In this document: positions 1 to 5,217 of the stretch, piece by piece
How positions within the stretch are numbered: position 1 is the first letter of the stretch
Layout of the letters: each line of letters begins with the position of its first letter
Assembly (NCBI GenBank): GCA_022561095.1
Contig: JADFRV010000159.1
Span: forward strand, 1 to 5,217
Reading direction: 5' to 3'
Origin: Chloroflexota bacterium
Lineage (GTDB): Bacteria > Chloroflexota > Dehalococcoidia > SM23-28-2 > RBG-16-64-32
DNA length: 5,217 bases
Notes under the pieces: model-generated
Databases searched by the model: none
The model's input: the letters and a program-made list of their open reading frames with translations, nothing else
Told to the model about the DNA's origin: nothing
Translations under genes and position numbers: made by a program

Positions 1-317
1 GGGGAGACGTCCTGGGGCAGCTCCTTGTGGCCGCTGCGCTCCTGGCCGTGGGTGTAGAAGTCGTATCCGAACTTGGTGCCGATGACGATCTTCTCCCGCA
101 CGTGGCCCAGCGCCTCAGCCAGCATCGTCTCGCCCTTGCCGTTGCCGTAGGTGTCTGCGGTGTCGAAGAACGTGACGCCCCGGTCGTACGCCTTGCGCAG
201 AAGGTCGATGCCGTCCTGATCGTCGCTGATCCCCCACCAGCTCGTGCTCACCGTCCACACGCCGAAGCCGACGGCGGAGAGCCGCAGGTCCGTATTCCCC
301 AGCTTGCGATACTTCAT
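1..317 (-). CDS. Aldo/keto reductase, N-terminal part (runs off the left edge)
   Basis: Probable NAD(P)H-dependent aldo/keto reductase, a cytoplasmic TIM-barrel enzyme that reduces aldehydes or ketones. The 105 complete codons in the window start MKYRKLGNTDLRLSAVGFG, the usual first beta strand of bacterial aldo/keto reductases. FFDTADTYGNG supplies the catalytic Asp52 and Tyr57 with the expected spacing of five. Lys82 in VIGTKFG is the third member of the catalytic tetrad. The fourth, a His, would lie beyond the left edge. The ATG at 315-317 is preceded on the minus strand by GAGGGG six bases upstream, which supports this start. The gene is divergent from the lipoprotein gene at 497, with 179 bp between the two starts. 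The substrate cannot be read from this fragment. Its close resemblance to the general 'predicted oxidoreductase' AKR class makes a voltage-gated-channel-beta or sugar-ketone type enzyme possible. The family call is secure; the role is not. Confidence 0.93.
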   Translation of the reverse strand, partial: MKYRKLGNTDLRLSAVGFGVWTVSTSWWGISDDQDGIDLLRKAYDRGVTFFDTADTYGNGKGETMLAEALGHVREKIVIGTKFGYDFYTHGQERSGHKELPQDVS

Positions 318-356
318 TCCCGTCCCCTCGATTGCGGAGATTGCGCTTCACCGCAC

Positions 357-362
357 ATTATA
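357..362 (-). promoter_or_regulatory. -10 element for the aldo/keto reductase gene
   Basis: Read on the minus strand, this is a perfect TATAAT (GCTATAATG context), 40 bases upstream of the reductase ATG. A transcript would start near 350 and have a leader of about 33 bases. No good -35 box is seen 16-18 bases upstream: the 17-bp position reads CTGCGT. The promoter may therefore be weak or depend on an activator. In such a GC-rich region a chance TATAAT placed this well is unlikely, but not excluded. Confidence 0.5.
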
Positions 363-403
363 GCGATCGCGCGTCTAATACGCAGCACGAGCCGATACAG
401 GCG

Positions 404-433
404 GTCAACCTTGAGGCCCATTGTGGGGTTGAC
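404..433. repeat. Inverted repeat overlapping the lipoprotein -35 box
   Basis: The arms GTCAACC (404-410) and GGTTGAC (427-433) are perfect reverse complements separated by 16 bases. Equivalent positions in the two arms lie 23 bp apart, about two helical turns, which fits a dimeric regulator. The right arm covers the TTGACA at 429-434. The left arm also contains TCAA-CC-TTGA, a smaller internal dyad. It lies between two divergent promoters and could regulate either gene. The regulatory role is inference; only the symmetry is seen. Confidence 0.35.
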
Positions 434-457
434 ACTACGAGCGCATACGGCGAGAAT
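429..457 (+). promoter_or_regulatory. Sigma70-type promoter for the SOD-like lipoprotein gene
   Basis: TTGACA at 429-434 is a perfect -35 box. After 17 bases comes GAGAAT (452-457), matching TATAAT at four of six positions including the important A2 and T6. Transcription would start near 464, giving a leader of about 33 bases before the ATG at 497. The same TTGACAC with a 17-bp spacer recurs upstream of the helicase gene, which supports both calls. Confidence 0.55.
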
Positions 458-496
458 TCCAGGAAGTGTCCGGACAATCAGAAAGGGCGGGAACCA

Positions 497-967
497 ATGC
501 GAAAGAACTGGCTCCTTATCGGGATCGGGCTGGTGGTGGCGGTGCTCGCCGTAGCCGCCGTAGCCTGCGACGATGATGACGACGATGACGGTGGTGGCGG
601 AGATGGTGCGACGACGCTCACGGCGACGCTATCGGAGGTCGAGGGAAACGGCGTGACAGGAAGTGCCACCCTCACCCAGACTGACGACGGTTATACGCAA
701 GTAGAGGTGACGATGGCGGGGCTACCGGAAGGGCCGCGCGCCAACCACCTGCACCACGGTACCTGCGACGCCCAGGGCGAGGTCCACGTGACGCTGACAG
801 AGCTCCAGGCCAGCGCGGACGGCGATGCCACAGCGACCACCACGGACTTCCCCGAGGAAGACCCCGATCCTGCGTTCAGCCACTTTGAGACAGGCCACTA
901 CGTTGCCGTCCACGAGGCTGGGAACGACACTGTTGGCGCCGTCATCGGCTGCGGTGACGTCAGCTAG
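497..967 (+). CDS. Lipoprotein with Cu/Zn superoxide dismutase-like (or CHRD-like) domain
   Basis: Predicted 156-aa secreted lipoprotein. Residues 2-23 form a signal peptide: RKNW, then a hydrophobic stretch, then AVA-Cys24 as a slightly atypical lipobox. Cys24 would be lipidated and anchor the protein outside the cytoplasmic membrane. It is followed by seven Asp and four Gly residues, an acidic flexible linker (25-37). Residues 38-156 resemble the small beta-barrel of Cu/Zn SOD: GVTGSATL, GLPEGPRANHLHHGTC (84-90), YVAVHEAGND (135-144) and VIGCGDVS (149-156). His84, His86 and His139 sit where SOD1 has copper ligands His46, His48 and His120. Cys90 and Cys152 match the SOD disulfide. The zinc-binding loop is largely absent. 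Enzymatic activity is therefore uncertain; copper binding or a purely structural role is possible. The ATG is chosen because the signal peptide begins there and purine-rich AAAGGGCGGGAA precedes it. Longer upstream in-frame starts would spoil the signal peptide. An alternative label for the fold is the CHRD domain. Confidence 0.82.
   Translation: MRKNWLLIGIGLVVAVLAVAAVACDDDDDDDGGGGDGATTLTATLSEVEGNGVTGSATLTQTDDGYTQVEVTMAGLPEGPRANHLHHGTCDAQGEVHVTLTELQASADGDATATTTDFPEEDPDPAFSHFETGHYVAVHEAGNDTVGAVIGCGDVS
569..610 (+). repeat. Low-complexity GAY/GGN codon tract (Asp7-Gly4-Asp-Gly linker)
   Basis: A run of seven Asp codons mixing GAC and GAT is followed by four mixed Gly codons, then Asp and Gly. 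The mixture of synonymous codons suggests selection on an acidic linker next to the lipidated Cys rather than a recent slippage event. Such tracts are common directly after lipoprotein cysteines, where they hold the folded domain away from the membrane. An Asp at +2 is an inner-membrane retention signal in Enterobacteria; whether it matters here is unknown. Confidence 0.7.
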
Positions 968-1016
968 AAGGCACGCAATCCGCCGACGTACCCCGGCGAC
1001 CTCGCTGCGCACCCAC

Positions 1017-1049
1017 CAGCCCACCGGCTTCGACGACCCGGTGAGGCTG
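1017..1049 (+). terminator. Strong hairpin downstream of the lipoprotein gene (no U-tract)
   Basis: CAGCC-CACCGG (1017-1027) pairs with CCGGTG-A-GGCTG (1038-1049). This gives 11 base pairs with one bulged A at 1044 and a 10-base loop. It lies 50 bases after the lipoprotein stop. No run of T follows, so it is not a textbook intrinsic terminator. It could act as a U-less terminator, an mRNA 3'-end stabiliser, or simply be structure. Its 3' arm contains the first five bases of the 20-bp direct repeat. Confidence 0.35.
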
Positions 1050-1064
1050 TTCGAGGTGAGGTGG
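1045..1064 (+). repeat. Direct repeat, copy 1 (upstream of the RidA-family gene)
   Basis: GGCTGTTCGAGGTGAGGTGG occurs here and again, base for base, at 1676-1695. This copy is 77 bases after the lipoprotein stop and 64 bases before the RidA-family ATG. The repeat itself contains GAGGT twice in tandem. Its flanks differ from those of the other copy, so the identity is limited to these 20 bases. Confidence 0.8.
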
Positions 1065-1114
1065 CGGGAAGAGGCGACCTAGGAGCGGAGTGTCGACATG
1101 GCGCTCGTACGCAC

Positions 1115-1122
1115 GAGGAGGG
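1115..1122 (+). promoter_or_regulatory. Ribosome binding site deciding the RidA-family start
   Basis: GAGGAGGG ends six bases before the ATG at 1129, ideal spacing for a strong Shine-Dalgarno. The in-frame GTG at 1090 is less well placed, and the 13 residues it would add do not resemble the family. The ATG at 1129 is therefore preferred. Confidence 0.75.
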
Positions 1123-1128
1123 CATCTC

Positions 1129-1635
1129 ATGCCAACAGGAGGAGGCGCGGCCTCCGGAGCTGAAGCGAGGCTGCAGCAGCTGGGCCTTACGCTCCCGGAG
1201 CCAATGAAACTCCCGCCGGGGGTGACGCTTCCCTTCCCGTGGGTGCGGGTGCGCGGCGACCGTGCCTACATCTCGGGGCATGCTCCACAGAACGGGGACG
1301 GCTCGCTCGCGGCTCCCCTGGGCAAAGTGGACGCGGACGTCTCGCTGGAGGAGGGCTACCAGGCGGCACGGTTGACGGCGCTCTCCATCCTGGGGAGCCT
1401 CAAGCGCGAGCTGGGCGACCTGGATCGGGTAGTCACCTGGTTGAGGGTCTTCGGAATGGTGAACTCGGCGCCCGGATTCAACCGGCAGCCGCAGGTTATC
1501 AACGGCTTCTCCGATCTGATACTCGAGGTGTACGGGCCGGACAGGGGGCTCCATGCCCGCTCCGCCGTGGGCATGGCGGAGCTGCCGTTCGGTATTCCGG
1601 TGGAGATCGAAGCAGAGGTCGAGATCATCGCATAG
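1129..1635 (+). CDS. RidA/YjgF/YER057c/UK114 family protein
   Basis: A 168-aa member of the RidA superfamily, small cytoplasmic proteins that form trimers with active sites between subunits. RidA itself hydrolyses reactive enamine/imine intermediates made by PLP enzymes. Residues 31-60 (LPFPWVRVRGDRAYISGHAPQNGDGSL) are the first strands and the GH-P loop. Residues 66-96 include the long helix EEGYQAARLTALSILGSLK. GDLDRVV (96-102) and the motif VNSAPGF..QP.VINGFSDL (111-130) mark the subgroup longer than E. coli RidA. HARSAVGMAELP (142-153) holds Arg144, matching the catalytic Arg105 of E. coli RidA, so imine deaminase activity is plausible. At 168 aa it is longer than the classical ~130 aa form but normal for this subgroup. 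No clear sigma70 promoter is seen in the 161 bp upstream, so it may be transcribed from the lipoprotein promoter or a non-standard one. The family is certain; the true substrate is unknown. Confidence 0.92.
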   Translation: MPTGGGAASGAEARLQQLGLTLPEPMKLPPGVTLPFPWVRVRGDRAYISGHAPQNGDGSLAAPLGKVDADVSLEEGYQAARLTALSILGSLKRELGDLDRVVTWLRVFGMVNSAPGFNRQPQVINGFSDLILEVYGPDRGLHARSAVGMAELPFGIPVEIEAEVEIIA

Positions 1636-1675
1636 CGCCCCGGGTCACGGCCCGCGCGGTTTGGGAGCCTGTTGC

Positions 1676-1695
1676 GGCTGTTCGAGGTGAGGTGG
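1676..1695 (+). repeat. Direct repeat, copy 2 (downstream of the RidA-family gene)
   Basis: This is an exact copy of the 20 bases at 1045-1064. It lies 40 bases after the RidA-family stop and 26 bases upstream of the helicase -35 box. The preceding stretch (1641-1654) can form only a weak five-pair hairpin, CGGGT/GCCCG, with no T-run, so I see no good terminator for the RidA-family gene. The strong hairpin next to copy 1 is not reproduced here. Confidence 0.8.
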
Positions 1696-1721
1696 GGGCG
1701 CTACCGAACGAATACACAGGC

Positions 1722-1750
1722 TTGACACCTCCGCCGTCTGCCCGTAAAGT
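1722..1750 (+). promoter_or_regulatory. Sigma70-type promoter for the Lhr-family helicase gene
   Basis: A perfect TTGACA at 1722-1727, a 17-base spacer, and TAAAGT at 1745-1750 (four of six matches to TATAAT). The expected start is near 1757, giving a leader of about 49 bases. This is the best promoter in the window. It indicates that the helicase gene is transcribed independently of the genes upstream. Confidence 0.65.
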
Positions 1751-1762
1751 GGACAGCACACA

Positions 1763-1776
1763 CGTTCGGCTGAACG
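1763..1776 (+). promoter_or_regulatory. Palindrome in the helicase leader
   Basis: CGTTC-GGCT-GAACG is a perfect five-base dyad with a four-base centre, starting about six bases after the predicted transcription start. It could be an operator or a short 5' mRNA hairpin. The half-sites are in the opposite order to the Gram-positive LexA box (GAAC-N4-GTTC), so it is not called an SOS box. Confidence 0.3.
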
Positions 1777-1795
1777 CCCTCAACGTACACCCTCT

Positions 1796-1801
1796 AGAGG
1801 T
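1796..1801 (+). promoter_or_regulatory. Ribosome binding site deciding the helicase start
   Basis: AGAGGT lies five bases (counting from GG) before the ATG at 1806. The frame is open much further upstream, with no stop back to 1239, but that stretch overlaps the RidA-family gene and the promoter. The family's conserved N-terminus (FHPAVRAWF) begins a few residues after this ATG, so 1806 is the start. Confidence 0.7.
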
Positions 1802-1805
1802 CGCA

Positions 1806-2288
<483 letters not shown>

Positions 2289-5217
2289 GTGAAGACCGTC
2301 ATCGTGGACGAGATCCACGCCCTGGTCCGTGATAAGCGGGGCAGCCACCTGGCGCTCTCTCTGGCCCGTCTCGACCACCTCTGTGAGCGGCGGCCGTCAC
2401 GCATCGGCCTCTCCGCCACCCAGCGCCCTATCGAGGAGACGGCCCGCTTCCTGGTCGGCAGCGCGCCCGCCGCAGGCGGGGACGGCTCGCCGGACTGCGC
2501 GATCGTGGACGCCGGCCACCAGCGCGACCTCGACGTAGGCATCGAGGTGCCTCCGACCGACTTCGAGGCCGTCTGCTCCGCCGAGCAGTGGAGTGACATC
2601 TACGACCGCCTGGCGGAGCTGATCCGCGCCCATCACACTACATTGGTATTCGTGAACACCCGCCGCCTGGCGGAGCGGGTGGCCCACAACCTGTCCCAGC
2701 GTCTGGACGAACAGAACGTGGCCTCCCACCACGGGAGCCTCTCCAAGGAGCGCCGGTTGGCGCTGGAGCAGCGCCTCAAGGCGGGCGAGATGAAGGCGCT
2801 GGTGGCCACGGCCTCGCTGGAGCTGGGGATAGACATCGGCGCGGTGGACCTCGTCTGTCAGCTGGAGTCTCCCCGCAGCGTCACCACCTTCCTCCAGCGG
2901 GTAGGCCGCTCCGGCCACGCCCTGGGCCTTACCCCCAAGGGCCGCCTGTTCCCCACCACCCGGGACGAGCTGCTGGAGTGCGCCGCCCTCGTCCGCGCCG
3001 TGGCCGCCGGCCGGCTGGACCGCATCTACCCGCCCGTGGCGCCGTTGGACATCCTCGCCCAGCAGATCGTCGCCGAGTGCGCCTGCGAGCCCTGGTCTGA
3101 GGACGACCTGTTCGCCCTGGTGCGCCGGGCAGCGCCCTTCGCCACGTTGAAGCGCAGCGACTTCGACGATGTGGTGGAGATGCTCAGCGAGGGGATCGCC
3201 ATGGCCACCGGACGGGCCGCCGCGCACCTGCACCGAGACCGCATAAACCGCGTGCTGCGGGGCAGACGAGGGGCGCGCATGACCGCCATCCAGTGCGGCG
3301 GCGCCATCCCCGAAGTGGCCGACTACCGGGTGCTGGCGGAGCCGGAGGGCACGCTCGTCGGCACGCTCAACGAGGACTTCGCTATCGAGAGCATGGCCGG
3401 CGACATCTTCCTGCTAGGATCGACTTCCTGGCGCATCCGCCGCATAGAGGCGCCCGGCGTCGTGCGGGTAGAGGACGCCCACGGCGCGCCGCCCACGATC
3501 CCGTTCTGGCTGGGCGAGGCGCCCTCGCGCACCCTGGAGCTCTCGCAGGAGCTATCCGAGCTCAGACGACAGATCGAGCAGCGACTCAACAGCAATGGAG
3601 ACGTGATCGGCTGGCTGGCCGCCGAATGCGCCCTGCCGGCGGAGGCGGCGGAGCAGGCCGTCCGCTACGTCCGCGCCCAGAAGGACTCCCTCGGCCTGGT
3701 GCCCACGGACACAGACGTCGTCTTCGAGCGCTTCTTCGATGACAGCGGCGGCATGCAGCTCGTCGTCCACGCGCCGTTCGGCGGCCGCATCAACCGCGCC
3801 TGGGGTCTCGCCCTTCGCAAGCGCTTCTGCGTCAGCTTCGACTTCGAGCTGCAGGCGGCTGCCAGCGACGATGCTATCCTCCTCTCGATCGGCCCCCAAA
3901 ACAGCTTCCCTCTGGAGGACCTGTTCTCGTTCGTGCGGTCGGCGATGGTGGAGGAGACGCTCACCCAGGCGCTGCTGCCGGTGCCCCTGTTCCCTACCCG
4001 CTGGCGCTGGAACGCTACCCGCGCCCTGGCCGTCCTTCGCCAGCGCAACGGCAAACGGGTGCCGCCGCCCATACAACGGATGCGCTCGGACGACCTGTTG
4101 GCAGCCGTCTTCCCCCGCATCGTGGCCTGCCAGGAGAACGTCACCGGCCCCGTAGACCTGCCCGACCACCCGCTGGTGCGGCAGACGGTGCACGACTGCC
4201 TGCACGAGGCGATGGACTTGGAGGGGCTGAAGGAGGTGCTGACGAGAGTCGAGGCGGGCGAGATTCGCCTCCATGCCCGCGACACCACGGAGCCCTCCCC
4301 CTTCGCCCACGAGATGCTGAACTCCAAGCCCTACACCTACCTGGACGACGCGCCCCTGGAGGAACGCCGCGCCCGCGCCATCACCCTGCGCCGCACCCTC
4401 CCCGAGAGCGCCCGTGACCTCGGCGTGCTGGACGAGTCGGCGATACAGCGGGTGCGTGAGGAGGCCTGGCCTCAGCCCCGCGACGCTGAGGAGGTGCACG
4501 ACTCCCTCCTGGGCCTCATCGCCGTCAGGGCGGCGGACGCCCCCGAATGGGAGGGCTGGCTCGACGAGCTGATCGCCGCTGGACGGGCGGCCGTGGCCCA
4601 GACCGCCGAGGGCGAGCGTCTATGGTTCGCGGCGGAGAACCTCCGGTTGGTGGAGGAGCTGTATCCGGGAGCGCGCATCACGCCGCAGGTCCGCCTGCCG
4701 CGCCACCTGGAGCAGCCCGCTGAGGACAGGGGCGGCGTCCTGCTGGCCCTGCTCCGCGGCCACATGGAGTGCCTCGGCCCTCTCACCACCGCAGAGCTGG
4801 CCCATCGCACAGCCGTCAACCCGGGCGAGGCGGCGTCAGGGCTGGCGCGGCTGGAAGGCGAGGGCTTCGTGCTGCGCGGCCGCTTCCGCGCCGGCGTCGA
4901 TGAGGAGGAGTTCTGCGACCGCCGCCTGCTGGCCCGCATCCACCGCTACACCCTGGACCGCCTGCGACAAGAGATAGAGCCGGTGAGCGCCCAGGACTTC
5001 CTGCGCTTCTTGCTGCGCTGGCAGCACGTGGCGCCGGGGACGCGGCTGCAGGGGAAACACGGCCTGCTGGAAGCGGTGGCCCAGCTCCAGGGGTTCGAAT
5101 CGCCGGTTACGGCCTGGGAACGCCATCTGCTCCCGGCCCGCGTCGCCGAGTACCGCGGATCCTGGCTGGACGAGCTCTGTCTATCGGGGGACGTGGCCTG
5201 GGCGCGCCTGGGCTTGA
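2289..5217 (+). CDS. lhr: Lhr-family ATP-dependent helicase, continuation after the stop (runs off the right edge)
   Basis: The same frame continues open for 976 codons to the window edge. Numbering from the ATG at 1806 with the stop as codon 161: DEIH 168-171 (Walker B), SAT 203-205 (motif III), LVFVNTRRLAERV from 280 (motif IV), VATASLELGID 333-343 (motif V) and QRVGRSGH 364-371 (motif VI). These complete the two RecA domains. A winged-helix region follows, then GDIFLLGSTSWRI with Trp542, a pattern typical of Lhr and near its DNA-contact tryptophan. The DEAD/H-associated domain includes HAPFGGRINRAWGLALRKR (655-673) and PSPFAHEMLNSKPY (830 on). From about 869 comes the Lhr C-terminal region of winged helices, with LQGKHGLLEAVAQLQGFESP (1081 on) and WLDELCLSGDVAWARLGL at the edge, similar to the AlkZ-like part of full-length Lhr. 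About 1137 codons are visible; full-length Lhr proteins have roughly 1400-1550. No further stop or frameshift is present. If translated separately it would start at GTG 2289 and lack Walker A. Confidence 0.9.
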   Translation, partial: MKTVIVDEIHALVRDKRGSHLALSLARLDHLCERRPSRIGLSATQRPIEETARFLVGSAPAAGGDGSPDCAIVDAGHQRDLDVGIEVPPTDFEAVCSAEQWSDIYDRLAELIRAHHTTLVFVNTRRLAERVAHNLSQRLDEQNVASHHGSLSKERRLALEQRLKAGEMKALVATASLELGIDIGAVDLVCQLESPRSVTTFLQRVGRSGHALGLTPKGRLFPTTRDELLECAALVRAVAAGRLDRIYPPVAPLDILAQQIVAECACEPWSEDDLFALVRRAAPFATLKRSDFDDVVEMLSEGIAMATGRAAAHLHRDRINRVLRGRRGARMTAIQCGGAIPEVADYRVLAEPEGTLVGTLNEDFAIESMAGDIFLLGSTSWRIRRIEAPGVVRVEDAHGAPPTIPFWLGEAPSRTLELSQELSELRRQIEQRLNSNGDVIGWLAAECALPAEAAEQAVRYVRAQKDSLGLVPTDTDVVFERFFDDSGGMQLVVHAPFGGRINRAWGLALRKRFCVSFDFELQAAASDDAILLSIGPQNSFPLEDLFSFVRSAMVEETLTQALLPVPLFPTRWRWNATRALAVLRQRNGKRVPPPIQRMRSDDLLAAVFPRIVACQENVTGPVDLPDHPLVRQTVHDCLHEAMDLEGLKEVLTRVEAGEIRLHARDTTEPSPFAHEMLNSKPYTYLDDAPLEERRARAITLRRTLPESARDLGVLDESAIQRVREEAWPQPRDAEEVHDSLLGLIAVRAADAPEWEGWLDELIAAGRAAVAQTAEGERLWFAAENLRLVEELYPGARITPQVRLPRHLEQPAEDRGGVLLALLRGHMECLGPLTTAELAHRTAVNPGEAASGLARLEGEGFVLRGRFRAGVDEEEFCDRRLLARIHRYTLDRLRQEIEPVSAQDFLRFLLRWQHVAPGTRLQGKHGLLEAVAQLQGFESPVTAWERHLLPARVAEYRGSWLDELCLSGDVAWARLGL

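Noticed and set aside
1098..1163. Arginine-rich 21-codon frame overlapping the RidA-family start
   Set aside because: It has an ATG with GGAG seven bases upstream and eight Arg codons, but it matches nothing known. Arg codons are expected by chance in this AGGAGG-rich sequence.
1763..1776. LexA/SOS box upstream of the helicase
   Set aside because: The dyad is GTTC-N4-GAAC, the reverse of the Gram-positive GAAC-N4-GTTC arrangement. It also does not match the E. coli CTGT-N8-ACAG box.
1239..1805. In-frame upstream extension of the helicase to 1239
   Set aside because: It overlaps the RidA-family gene in another frame and crosses the promoter and ribosome binding site. The conserved N-terminus begins just after the ATG at 1806.
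2397..4499. Long minus-strand open frames (2397-3233 and 3552-4499) opposite the helicase
   Set aside because: They are antisense shadows of GC-rich codons in the Lhr gene. Their products are low-complexity and resemble no family, while the plus strand carries clear helicase motifs.
5093..5102. GGTTCGAATC-like tRNA T-loop signal
   Set aside because: It encodes QGFES in a conserved Lhr C-terminal motif. No acceptor stem or anticodon arm can be drawn around it.
5215..5217. TGA at the very end as the helicase stop
   Set aside because: It is out of frame. In the helicase frame the last complete codon is TTG (5214-5216), so the gene continues beyond the window.

Overview
This is a GC-rich window, about two-thirds G+C by eye. 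Its genes are typical of an environmental or free-living bacterium: an aldo/keto reductase, a secreted Cu/Zn-SOD-like lipoprotein, a RidA-family protein and a long Lhr-type helicase. Promoters look like ordinary sigma70 (TTGACA with 17-bp spacing) and starts are preceded by GAGG/GGAGG sites. Actinobacteria or Chloroflexi would fit, because both are GC-rich and often carry Lhr, but no marker here fixes the taxon.

Layout. Positions 1-317 (minus strand) hold the N-terminal 105 codons of an aldo/keto reductase that runs off the left edge. A 179-bp divergent intergenic region follows, with a perfect TATAAT for the reductase and a TTGACA-17-GAGAAT promoter for the next gene. The second promoter is overlapped by a 7+7 bp inverted repeat. 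Positions 497-967 encode a 156-aa lipoprotein with an Asp7-Gly4 linker and a Cu/Zn-SOD-like domain. After 161 bp containing a strong hairpin comes a RidA/YjgF-family gene (1129-1635). An exact 20-bp direct repeat flanks this gene on both sides. A clear promoter (TTGACA-17-TAAAGT) then drives an Lhr-family ATP-dependent helicase gene from 1806 to beyond the right edge.

The most notable point is in the helicase gene. Its frame is open for 1137 codons, to the window end, except for one TAG at 2286-2288 (codon 161). The break falls between the RecA1 motifs PESL and DEIH (Walker B). All helicase motifs on both sides are intact. A GTG codon follows the TAG directly, with a GAGG about 11 nt upstream of it. 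The gene could therefore be a recent pseudogene, a sequencing error, a readthrough case, or a gene split into two coupled polypeptides.

The four genes share no obvious pathway: oxidoreductase, extracytoplasmic SOD-like protein, possible enamine deaminase, and nucleic-acid repair helicase. Separate promoters for the lipoprotein and the helicase argue against one operon. I do not see a convincing new multi-gene system here.
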